From the NCBI GenBank assembly GCA_041674625.1, contig JBAYVI010000066.1, positions 1 through 17,502 of the forward strand: a stretch of 17,502 nucleotides of DNA. The letters are read 5' to 3'. The notes under the pieces were generated by a model that saw nothing but the letters and a program-made list of their open reading frames with translations, was not told the origin of the DNA and did not search any database. How positions within the stretch are numbered: position 1 is the stretch's first letter; the number at the start of each line of letters is the position of its first letter. The stretch is from BRH-c32 sp041674625. GTDB taxonomy: Bacteria; Bacteroidota; Ignavibacteria; Ignavibacteriales; Melioribacteraceae. Of this stretch, positions 8,578 to 15,098 are shown one piece after another. The position numbers and the translations under genes are program-made.

Positions 8578-8603
8578 AAATCGGGAATTTTTATTCCCGA
8601 TTT
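8578..8603 (-). terminator. Intrinsic terminator between convergent genes
   Basis: A perfect 10-base-pair hairpin: arms AAATCGGGAA (8578-8587) and TTCCCGATTT (8594-8603) with a 6-base loop. Read on the minus strand it is followed by a long U-rich run (complement of the A tract at 8569-8577), making it a strong terminator for the response-regulator gene. On the plus strand it is followed only by a few T, so it may also end the receptor transcript, less efficiently. Confidence 0.85.
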
Positions 8604-8615
8604 AAGCACTGCACT

Positions 8616-9989
8616 TTAATCTTCATCACTTGATAGTGATTTCGTAGGGATTTCAAGTTCATCCATTTTGCGATACAAAGATGATAATCCAATTTCTAAA
8701 GCTTTCGAGGCTTCCTCTTTGTTGTATTCAAATTTCTTAATTGTTTTTAATATATGTTCTTTTTCAAAATTTCTTACCGCATCTTTTAATGAATCAGGGT
8801 AGCCATGCAAAACGGAACTTCCTTTAATGTTTTCCGCAAGTTCATCGGGAGTAATATATTCCGAGTTGCAGAAAATAATTGCTCTTTCGATTACATTTTC
8901 TAATTCCCTCACTCCGCCGCGCCATTCATAAGAAGATAGAATTTTTATAACGTCATTTTCCGCACCTATAACTTTTTTACCCATTTCGTTACTATATTTT
9001 TCTATAAAATGGCTAACGAGTAGAGGTATATCATCTTTTCTTTCGTTCAATGTAGGTAGTTTTATTTCAATTACATTTAATCGGTAATAAAGGTCTTCGC
9101 GGAATTCACCACACTTAATTTTTTCTAAAAGATTTTGATGAGTAGCGGCAATGAGGCGTACATCTGTACTTACAGGTTTGGTCCCTCCGACTTGGAAAAA
9201 CTCCTTATCTTCAATTGCTCTTAATAACTTCACTTGTAGATTTAGAGGAAGATCTCCGATTTCGTCTAAGAATAGAGTGCCACCATCGGCAACTTTAAAG
9301 AGACCTACTTTATCATCTTGAGCACCTGTGAACGATCCTTTTTTATGCCCAAAGAGTTCGCTTTCAATTAAGTTTTCTGAAATTGCTCCGCAATTAATTG
9401 GAAGGAACATTTTATCTTTTCGTTTACTATTGTAGTGGATTGCTTTAGCCACAAGCTCTTTTCCTGTCCCGCTTTTGCCAAGTATCAATACATTACTATT
9501 TGTCGGAGCAACTTGTGTTATCAAATTATAGACATGTTTCATCGAATTGCTTTTACCGATAAGATTAGTAAACCCGGTATCGGAGGAAATTCGGCTTCGG
9601 AGTGATTTAACTTCCATCTCTAATTTTCTGTAATCCATTAGTCTTTTTACACGAGCGATTATATCATCAAACTCAACCGGTTTAATAAGGTAATCATAAG
9701 CTCCTTTGTGAAGGGCATCGATTGCAGTTTTAACTTCTGCATAAGCAGTCATAATAATAAAAAATAACTGTGGATATTTTTTTGAAGCTTCATCAAGTAA
9801 CTGCATACCATCTAAGTTAGGCATTTTGATATCGGAGATAACGAGATCAAATTCATTCTCTCCCAATTTTTGTAAAGCTTCCTCGCCATCGCATGCTGTA
9901 TCAGTTTTAAATCCTTCATCATCAAGAACAATTTTAAGAGAATCCCTTATCGCCTTTTCATCATCGACTATTAAAATATTAGCACTCAT
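8616..9989 (-). CDS. NtrC-family sigma-54-dependent response regulator
   Basis: Enhancer-binding transcription activator of 457 residues. The receiver domain (about 3-118) has phospho-acceptor Asp53 (ISDIKMPNLDG), Thr81 and Lys103. A sigma-54 AAA+ domain (about 140-375) has Walker A GKSGTGKE (171-178), the sigma-54 contact loop GSFTGA (218-223, a common variant of GAFTGA) and Walker B GTLFLDE (237-243). A Fis-type helix-turn-helix follows at about 410-450. An in-frame ATG at 10004 would overlap the kinase gene by 14 bases. The ATG at 9989 is chosen because AAAGGA sits 7 bases before it and the receiver domain begins there. Phosphorylation by the kinase encoded one base upstream should license ATP-driven open-complex formation at sigma-54 promoters. 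No such promoter was identified in this window, so the targets are unknown. Confidence 0.95.
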   Translation of the reverse strand: MSANILIVDDEKAIRDSLKIVLDDEGFKTDTACDGEEALQKLGENEFDLVISDIKMPNLDGMQLLDEASKKYPQLFFIIMTAYAEVKTAIDALHKGAYDYLIKPVEFDDIIARVKRLMDYRKLEMEVKSLRSRISSDTGFTNLIGKSNSMKHVYNLITQVAPTNSNVLILGKSGTGKELVAKAIHYNSKRKDKMFLPINCGAISENLIESELFGHKKGSFTGAQDDKVGLFKVADGGTLFLDEIGDLPLNLQVKLLRAIEDKEFFQVGGTKPVSTDVRLIAATHQNLLEKIKCGEFREDLYYRLNVIEIKLPTLNERKDDIPLLVSHFIEKYSNEMGKKVIGAENDVIKILSSYEWRGGVRELENVIERAIIFCNSEYITPDELAENIKGSSVLHGYPDSLKDAVRNFEKEHILKTIKKFEYNKEEASKALEIGLSSLYRKMDELEIPTKSLSSDED

Positions 9990-9990
9990 A

Positions 9991-11133
9991 TTAATTCCTT
10001 TCATTTTTTTTACTTATCGGTAGAGTAATAGTAAAAATACTCCCCATTTTAAGAACACTCTTAACTTTTATTTTCCCATTGAATTTATTGATGATTCCAT
10101 AGCTTACTGAGAGTCCGAGACCCGTTCCTTTTCCAACATCTTTTGTTGTAAAAAATGGATCAAATATTTGATCGGCTACTTTTTTATCCATCCCACAGCC
10201 GTTATCTTCGATATCAATAGAAATAAAATCATCATCATAATATGATTTCACTTTCAAGATGCCGTTACCATCCATAGCATCTAGAGCATTAATAAGAATA
10301 TTTACAAACACTTGCAATATTTGATCTGGTGCTATCTCAACAACGGGAAGACCCGATTTTAAGTCAGTCTCGAATTTTACTTTCTTAACGCGTTTATCAT
10401 ATTTAACTATTCCAACTGCTGTTCTTATAACGTCTGTAATATCATGGAGTTGCACTTCGTAACTCGGAGGTCGAGAGAAATCGACAAGCTCTCTTACGAT
10501 TCTTGAAATTCGATCGATATTTTCTTTCACGATAGAAAGCTGTTCTGAGATAAATTCATCTTTACTTCGGCGTTGCATAATCTGAACGAGTGAGGAGATT
10601 GATGTAAGGGGATTCCCGATTTCATGTGCTACTCCTGCGGCAAGTTGACCGATGACAGCGAGTTTTTCCGATTGATCCACTTGAGCTTGAAGGCGCTTTA
10701 CCTCGGTAGAGTCTTTTACTCTATCGATTTCGACTTCTCTAAGTTTAGCTTCCTGATGCAGCATTCCATAACGAGCAAAAAGCTGTTCGAATACATCATC
10801 TAAATATCCGAGCACAATTACGGGATCATTTTCGGGATCGTTTTCTAGTAATGGAAGGATTGAATATCTTCCTTGGCTAAAGAGCTGGCTAATTTCGAGG
10901 ATACTTAAATTCGCTTTAGAAAATAATGTGTAGTTATCAATTAAATATTGACCGGCTACTGTAAAATCGGAAGCTTCTAATATTTCCAATACGATTCTAA
11001 GAGAACTTCCTGCAAATTTCTCCGCCTGATAATTCGACATCTTATTGTTAAGTAACGGAATTAGTTTAATTGTCCAGTTTTCAATAATCTGATCGAAATG
11101 TTTTTTTATTAAATCTATTAATATTTTTTTCAT
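9991..11133 (-). CDS. Soluble NtrB-like sensor histidine kinase
   Basis: Sensor kinase of 380 residues, with no transmembrane segment, that should phosphorylate the sigma-54 regulator encoded one base downstream. Residues 1-125 form an all-helical N-terminal domain resembling RsbR-type N-terminal (globin-like) sensor modules; this identification is tentative. A coiled-coil linker follows at about 125-158. HisKA has His170 in AAGVAHEIGNPLTSI, the NtrB-like HEIGNPL form. The HATPase domain has Asn282 (NILINALDAM), EDNGCGMD (309-316), FDPFFTT (324-330) and GKGTGLGLSVSYGI (about 334-347). The signal it senses is unknown. The gene pair is transcribed divergently from the DUF4139 gene. Catalytic motifs are complete. 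Confidence 0.93.
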   Translation of the reverse strand: MKKILIDLIKKHFDQIIENWTIKLIPLLNNKMSNYQAEKFAGSSLRIVLEILEASDFTVAGQYLIDNYTLFSKANLSILEISQLFSQGRYSILPLLENDPENDPVIVLGYLDDVFEQLFARYGMLHQEAKLREVEIDRVKDSTEVKRLQAQVDQSEKLAVIGQLAAGVAHEIGNPLTSISSLVQIMQRRSKDEFISEQLSIVKENIDRISRIVRELVDFSRPPSYEVQLHDITDVIRTAVGIVKYDKRVKKVKFETDLKSGLPVVEIAPDQILQVFVNILINALDAMDGNGILKVKSYYDDDFISIDIEDNGCGMDKKVADQIFDPFFTTKDVGKGTGLGLSVSYGIINKFNGKIKVKSVLKMGSIFTITLPISKKNERN

Positions 11134-11156
11134 TAATTTAAAGTATTAGTCCGAAA

Positions 11157-11164
11157 CAAAGATA
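11157..11164 (-). promoter_or_regulatory. Possible -7 promoter element for the kinase/regulator operon
   Basis: On the minus strand TATCTTTG fits TANNTTTG, and TTTC (one mismatch to the -33 TTTG) lies 19 bases upstream of it. Transcription would start around 11150, giving a leader of under 20 bases before the ATG at 11133. The octamer is identical to the one before queE. Confidence 0.4.
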
Positions 11165-11252
11165 AAGAATCCCCCTATTTTTTGAAAGGAATCAGTAAGG
11201 AACAAGAAAAGATTGTTTATGTATAAACATTAAAATCATTATCGAGGGTCTT

Positions 11253-12839
11253 ATGAAATCAATATCGAAAATTTCACTTATAATTTTTATATCATTTTTT
11301 TCTGCAAATCTATCAGCTCAAAGTCCGTTTAAAGCCGAATTAAAAGAAGCGAAAGTCTTTTTAGCAGGAGCTGAACTTACTCATTTAGCAAATATTAAAC
11401 TCGAAAAAGGAATGAATGAAATATTCGTTTCGGGTCTTGCCGATGGAATCAATCCGAAAAGTATCACAGCTAAGCTTTTCGGTAAAGGTGTGATTGTAAC
11501 TGTTAATCAGGTTTCTGATTATCTATCAGTTCCTTTCAAAGATAATGAAGTAATAAAATTAGAAGACTCAATAAAATCAGTTACCGCTGAGATAAATACA
11601 AAAAAAATTGAGAGAGAAGCAGTTGGCTCGGAATTAGAAATACTCGCTGCAAATAAAAATATTTCAGATAAAGGATTCTTGGTAAGTGAGATTCAGAAAT
11701 TAACTGACTATTATAAAAAGAGATTCATTGATACAAGGACTTCAATGCTCAAAATAGAAAAGGAGATTGAAAAATTAAATAAAGATATAAGTCGATTAAA
11801 TCAGCAGTTGAACGAATATACAGTTAATAATAAAACAAATGTTCTTGTTGTAGTAATTAATTCTGATGCAAAAGTTGATGCAAAACTTGATCTAAACTAT
11901 TTTACATATAATGCTTCATGGACTCCATTCTATAATTTTAGAGTTGAAAATCTTACTTTGCCATTAAAACTTGAATACTTAGCTAATATCAAACAGACGA
12001 CGGGGTTATTGTGGAAAGGGATTGATGTAACGCTATCGACACGAAATCCGAATCAATCGAATACAAAACCGGAACTCTATCCTTTGTATGTTGATTTTTA
12101 TCGGCCAATGTCGCTTCAATATGGTTCGATGTTAAAACGAAATCAAGCGGATATGCAGGAAATGACAGTTGCCGCCGGAGCACCTGAAGCAGAAAAATCA
12201 ATGGCTGATTATATGAATGTAACCGAGACGCAACTTTCAGTAGAATTCAAACCCGAAATACAGATGTCGGTTCCATCGGACGGAAAAAACTATTTAGTCG
12301 AGTTAAGCAAAGATAGTTTTGATGCTGAATATAAATATGCTGCAATTCCGAAATACGATTCAGATGCATTCTTAACGGCACAGATTAATAAATTTAGTGG
12401 AACTAATTTTCTACCCGGTTCGGCAAATATTTATTTTGAAAATTCATTTGCAGGTGAGACTTACTTAAATCCACAACAATTGAAAGATACACTGATTATA
12501 TCTATAGGCAGAGATAAAGGAATTAATAGCAGTAGAGAAGTAAAGAAAGATTTGAAAGAGAATAAATTCCTAAGCTCTGACATTGATCGCACTTTAGAAA
12601 ATGAAATAAAAGTAAAGAATAGTAAGAGTATAGCTGTAGATTTGGTAATAGAAGATCAGGTTCCTGTAACAAGAACAGAAGATATAAATGTGAAGATATT
12701 AGAAATCTCGGGTGGGGAATTAAATAAGGAAACCGGAATATTAAAATGGAAAGTAAAACTAAATCCCGGCGAAACGATAACAAAGAAATTATCCTATATG
12801 CTCACGTATCCAAAGGATAAACAAGTGAACGGTATTTAA
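11253..12839 (+). CDS. Exported DUF4139/DUF4140 (mucoidy-inhibitor MuiA-like) protein
   Basis: A 528-residue exported protein. Signal peptide about 1-23 (basic start, hydrophobic core, ends S-A-Q). An N-terminal DUF4140-type beta domain covers about 30-105 (KEAKVFLAGAELTHLANIKL, VSGLADGINPKSITAKL). A helical coiled-coil spans about 105-190, rich in Lys/Glu with heptad leucines and isoleucines. The C-terminal DUF4139 region runs from about 195 to the end (NYFTYNASWTPFYNFRVENL; LKWKVKLNPGETITKKLSY near the end). Family members are often labelled mucoidy inhibitor A, but their biochemical function is not established. GAGGG lies 5 bases before the ATG, fixing the start. It stands alone, divergent from the kinase/regulator pair and followed by the restriction-modification locus. 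Confidence 0.85.
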   Translation: MKSISKISLIIFISFFSANLSAQSPFKAELKEAKVFLAGAELTHLANIKLEKGMNEIFVSGLADGINPKSITAKLFGKGVIVTVNQVSDYLSVPFKDNEVIKLEDSIKSVTAEINTKKIEREAVGSELEILAANKNISDKGFLVSEIQKLTDYYKKRFIDTRTSMLKIEKEIEKLNKDISRLNQQLNEYTVNNKTNVLVVVINSDAKVDAKLDLNYFTYNASWTPFYNFRVENLTLPLKLEYLANIKQTTGLLWKGIDVTLSTRNPNQSNTKPELYPLYVDFYRPMSLQYGSMLKRNQADMQEMTVAAGAPEAEKSMADYMNVTETQLSVEFKPEIQMSVPSDGKNYLVELSKDSFDAEYKYAAIPKYDSDAFLTAQINKFSGTNFLPGSANIYFENSFAGETYLNPQQLKDTLIISIGRDKGINSSREVKKDLKENKFLSSDIDRTLENEIKVKNSKSIAVDLVIEDQVPVTRTEDINVKILEISGGELNKETGILKWKVKLNPGETITKKLSYMLTYPKDKQVNGI

Positions 12840-12876
12840 CGAAATAATAGAAAAGAATTTCAAAAATTAACAGATT

Positions 12877-12891
12877 AGTTTTATTAAAACT
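12877..12891 (+). terminator. Weak candidate terminator after the DUF4139 gene
   Basis: A short AT-rich hairpin, AGTTTT/AAAACT with a 3-base loop, is followed by the T-rich TTTGTTTATTTTT. The stem has only one strong pair in six, so stability is poor. It is the only terminator-like structure between the DUF4139 gene and the endonuclease gene. Confidence 0.35.
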
Positions 12892-12933
12892 TTTGTTTAT
12901 TTTTATCAATATCAAAATTTGATTCAGGGGATT

Positions 12934-13527
12934 ATGAACTACTGGACACAGCTTAGTATCGATTATGCAAATCAGCGTAATTATTTAGATTCTCTTTTTA
13001 CAGTATACCCGACAATCCCTGATGGTATTAGAGATATTGATAATGATATATGGCAAACTATTGAAGATGCTTTTAATAATAAGAAAGATGCTGAGTTATT
13101 AAAATTATTATTATCATTTAATCTTTTTCCTATTAAGGACTCTTATGTGGCATATCTTAAAAAAGATAAATCTTCCTTAGAAAGGAATCCTGCAACTGTT
13201 GCAAGATTAACGGGAAGGTTGCGTGAAATGGGATTGACAAAAATATTTGAGAAATGTTCTGAACCTAAAGAAACTAATCGCCAAATTGGACCTTTATTTA
13301 AAAGATGGATTGCAAAAGATACTTTGGGTGCTCCTTTGCAAAAAATGACTGAATTTATTAGTCATAAAGGGAATGCAATTTTATTGGCATCTGATAATGA
13401 AATGTTGGGTTTTGCTACAAAAAAACTTGGTTATAATAGAAACAAGGGTTTAGACTTTGTGGCAAGATTTAATAAAAAGTATGTTATTGGAGAGGCAAAA
13501 TTTCTAACTGATTTTGGAGGGCATTAA
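12934..13527 (+). CDS. Type II restriction endonuclease, N-terminal part cut off by an in-frame stop
   Basis: The readable part is 197 residues. Residues 174-189 look like a PD-(D/E)XK nuclease core: Asp174 in GLDFVARF and Glu187-Ala-Lys189 in VIGEAKFLTDFGG. The frame stops at TAA 13525-13527 and then stays open in the same frame to TGA 13711-13713, where it overlaps the methyltransferase start as ATGA. The original protein was therefore probably 259 residues, with codon 198 likely CAA (Gln) before it became TAA. Together with the adjacent methylase this indicates a type II restriction enzyme; I do not recognise the specificity. The ATG at 12934 is preceded by AGGGG. A TTG at 12919 is open but lies before that ribosome site. 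The fragment keeps the catalytic residues but lacks the last 61 residues, so it is probably inactive. Confidence 0.75.
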   Translation: MNYWTQLSIDYANQRNYLDSLFTVYPTIPDGIRDIDNDIWQTIEDAFNNKKDAELLKLLLSFNLFPIKDSYVAYLKKDKSSLERNPATVARLTGRLREMGLTKIFEKCSEPKETNRQIGPLFKRWIAKDTLGAPLQKMTEFISHKGNAILLASDNEMLGFATKKLGYNRNKGLDFVARFNKKYVIGEAKFLTDFGGH

Positions 13528-13534
13528 AATGCCC
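13519..13534. repeat. Perfect short palindrome spanning the endonuclease nonsense codon
   Basis: GGGCATTAAAATGCCC has 7-base arms (13519-13525 and 13528-13534) around a 2-base centre, and the TAA stop lies at 13525-13527. If codon 198 was CAA, the arms were 6 bases; the presumed C-to-T change at 13525 added the seventh pair. Confidence 0.7.
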
Positions 13535-13713
13535 AGTTTGCTGATGGGATATCCACCATCTTAACTCCTAAAGTAAAGGCTAAAATCATTGGAATTTTTG
13601 ATGGGGTCTGTTATATTAAAGGGAAGAACAAATTATTTAAGCAACTCGAAATATATTCTGATTATGATATTATGAGTGCATTAGTATTAAGGGAATATTT
13701 ACATCAAGTATGA
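13528..13713 (+). pseudogene. Severed C-terminal portion of the restriction endonuclease
   Basis: These 61 codons continue the endonuclease frame directly after the TAA, with no shift, and read as ordinary protein sequence. They begin NAQFADGISTIL, include a strand-like VKAKIIGIFDGVCYI and end in ALVLREYLHQV. The closing TGA overlaps the methyltransferase ATG by four bases, a coupling typical of paired genes. This indicates the segment was once translated as part of the endonuclease. No good ribosome site or start codon was seen to express it separately. Confidence 0.75.
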
Positions 13714-14867
13714 AATTAGACTACGAAAATAAAAAACCGGAAGAATTAATTCTTAAAGCTGAAACAGATTCTCGATTAGAAATAATCTCCGGTAGTAAAA
13801 TGCCCATTAATATCTTAGCTAAGGGGGATAATTTTTCTGTAATGAAATTATTAATGAAAAATTACAACTTCGTTAAGAAGATTGATTTAGTATATATCGA
13901 TATTCCTTTCGCTACAAATAATATTTTTCGTGGCGGTAACGGTAGGAATAACACAATTAGCTCGAGTAAAAATGATGATGTCGCTTATGAGGATAATCTA
14001 AAAGGTGAGGAATTTTTAGAATATATAAGGGAGAGATTAATACTTATTAGAGAATTGATGTCTTCCACAGCTTCTATTTATCTCCATATCGATTACAAAA
14101 TTGGGCATTATATAAAAATTTTAATGGACGAAATATTCGGAGCGAAGAATTTTAGGAACGATATTTCGCGAATAAAATGCAATCCCAAAAACTTTCAAAG
14201 AAGATCATACAGCAATATAAAAGACATGGTGTTATTCTACACAAAGGGTGATGATTATGCTTGGAATGAGCCTATGATTAAACTTAAGCAAGAAAAGATG
14301 GATAAACTTTTTAATAGAGTCGATGAGAATGGAAGAAAATATACAACCAATCCTTTGCATGCACCGGGAGAAACAAAGAGTGGCCGATCAGGGGAAGAAT
14401 GGAATGGGATTAAACCACCTAAAGGAAGGCATTGGCGGTTTTCTCCTGATGTATTAGACACTCTTGAAAATAACGGACTCATTCATTGGTCATCTAATGG
14501 TGTGCCGAGAAAAATAATTTATGCTGATGATTATGGCGAAATGCGTTTGCAGGATATATGGGAATTTAAGGACCCGCAACGGCCCAAATATCCCACAGAA
14601 AAAAATATGGAGTTTCTAAAAACAATTATACAAACCTCTTCGGAAGAAGGACAGATTGTAATGGATTGTTTTTGCGGATCCGGAAGCACATTATATGCAG
14701 CCGCCCAACTCAATAGGAGGTGGATCGGAATAGATAATTCGGAATTTGCTATCAAAGTTTGCAAGGAAAGATTTGCAGAGCTGAATGATAATTTATTTAA
14801 CGGAAATAGCAATGACTATACCTATCTTGAAGAAGTAAAGCCACTTAAAGGACAAAATATTTCGTAA
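13710..14867 (+). CDS. Type II DNA methyltransferase, beta-class amino-MTase
   Basis: SAM-dependent DNA methylase of 385 residues that would methylate the exocyclic amino group of adenine (or N4 of cytosine) in the recognition site of the neighbouring endonuclease. Motif order is beta-class. Catalytic motif IV comes first, at 64-67 (LVYIDIPFATNN). A target-recognition region follows (about 150-300), and then the SAM-binding motif I at about 318-327 (VMDCFCGSGST) with Asp342 in motif II (IGIDNSEF). Motif IV reads D-I-P-F instead of the commoner D-P-P-Y/F. Ile at this position is an accepted variant in the wider amino-methyltransferase class, so loss of activity should not be assumed. The start overlaps the original endonuclease stop as ATGA, indicating a two-gene operon. 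The reading frame is intact, as expected if methylation outlives the nuclease. Confidence 0.9.
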   Translation: MKLDYENKKPEELILKAETDSRLEIISGSKMPINILAKGDNFSVMKLLMKNYNFVKKIDLVYIDIPFATNNIFRGGNGRNNTISSSKNDDVAYEDNLKGEEFLEYIRERLILIRELMSSTASIYLHIDYKIGHYIKILMDEIFGAKNFRNDISRIKCNPKNFQRRSYSNIKDMVLFYTKGDDYAWNEPMIKLKQEKMDKLFNRVDENGRKYTTNPLHAPGETKSGRSGEEWNGIKPPKGRHWRFSPDVLDTLENNGLIHWSSNGVPRKIIYADDYGEMRLQDIWEFKDPQRPKYPTEKNMEFLKTIIQTSSEEGQIVMDCFCGSGSTLYAAAQLNRRWIGIDNSEFAIKVCKERFAELNDNLFNGNSNDYTYLEEVKPLKGQNIS

Positions 14868-14901
14868 ACCAATTATTAATTTATAACTAACAAAGTGCTT
14901 G

Positions 14902-14933
14902 TTTGACAAACATAATTCTTATGATTATGTTTG
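14902..14933 (+). promoter_or_regulatory. metK promoter (TTTG / TANNTTTG)
   Basis: TTTG at 14902-14905 and TATGTTTG at 14926-14933, 20 bases apart, match the Bacteroidota -33/-7 promoter pattern. The same stretch also reads as TTGACA-17 bp-TATGTT in sigma-70 terms. The predicted start, about 14938-14940, coincides with the first base of the first SAM aptamer, so the mRNA would begin with its P1 stem. Confidence 0.65.
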
Positions 14934-14934
14934 T
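14906..14934. repeat. 11-bp perfect inverted repeat within the metK promoter
   Basis: Arms ACAAACATAAT (14906-14916) and ATTATGTTTGT (14924-14934) flank a 7-base centre. The right arm contains the whole -7 element. A second small palindrome, GTTTG-A-CAAAC (14901-14911), overlaps the left arm and the -33 element. No T-run follows, so it is not a convincing terminator for the methylase gene. It could be an operator or a stem in read-through mRNA. Confidence 0.6.
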
Positions 14935-14939
14935 AGTGA

Positions 14940-14988
14940 AGTCGTGATTTAGACGAATTGCAGCGACTAAAAATAAATAGCTAAATAG
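14940..14988 (+). ncRNA. SAM-II/SAM-V-type riboswitch aptamer, copy 1 (transcriptional)
   Basis: P1 stem AGTCG (14940-14944) pairs with CGACT (14964-14968). The loop carries the GATTTA...AATTGCA pattern, followed by an A-rich stretch and GCTAAATAG (14980-14988). This order (GATTTA, ATTGCA, stem closure, A-rich linker, GCTAAA) is that of SAM-II pseudoknot aptamers. An intrinsic terminator starts 17 bases downstream and no ribosome site overlaps it, so control by transcription termination is likely. The pseudoknot pairing with the 3' strand is less obvious than in copy 2. Confidence 0.72.
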
Positions 14989-15005
14989 TTGGAAGAATTT
15001 ATATG

Positions 15006-15027
15006 AAACCCGCTATTGGCGGGTTTT
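15006..15027 (+). terminator. Intrinsic terminator inside the metK leader
   Basis: An 8-bp hairpin with arms AAACCCGC (15006-15013) and GCGGGTTT (15019-15026), a 5-base loop and a T-rich tail (TTTTGTCATTTT). It lies between the two SAM aptamers and about 70 bases before metK. It can therefore act as the output of the first aptamer, not as the end of the methylase gene alone. Confidence 0.82.
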
Positions 15028-15039
15028 GTCATTTTAAAC

Positions 15040-15092
15040 GGTCGCGATTTAATTAATTGCATCGACCATAAAAACAATTTGCTAAAAAGGAG
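15040..15092 (+). ncRNA. SAM-II/SAM-V-type riboswitch aptamer, copy 2 (translational)
   Basis: P1 stem GGTCG (15040-15044) pairs with CGACC (15063-15067). The loop contains GATTTAATTAATTGCA, and a 3' A-rich segment ends in GCTAAAAAGGAG (15081-15092). Loop AATTG (15055-15059) can pair perfectly with CAATT (15075-15079), giving the expected H-type pseudoknot. The Shine-Dalgarno AAGGAG (15087-15092) lies in the aptamer's 3' strand, 6 bases before the metK ATG. SAM binding should therefore hide the ribosome site. The 3' GCTAAAAAGG closely matches known SAM-II RNAs. I cannot separate SAM-II from SAM-V by eye. Confidence 0.85.
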
Positions 15093-15098
15093 TAAGAA

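Noticed and set aside
11215..11228. Small palindrome GTTTATGTATAAAC upstream of the DUF4139 gene as an operator
   Set aside because: Six-base AT-rich arms are expected by chance in such sequence and no second copy was seen near another gene.
12919..12933. TTG start for the endonuclease
   Set aside because: The AGGGG ribosome site lies between this TTG and the ATG at 12934, so the ATG is the better start.
14906..14934. The 11-bp inverted repeat as terminator of the methylase gene
   Set aside because: No T-run follows on the plus strand and the arms overlap good promoter elements, so it is described as a dyad instead.
11134..15098. Sigma-54 promoters (GG-N10-GC) that the NtrC-like regulator might use
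   Set aside because: No TGGCAC-N5-TTGC-like match was found by eye in the intergenic regions; a genome-wide scan is needed to find its targets.
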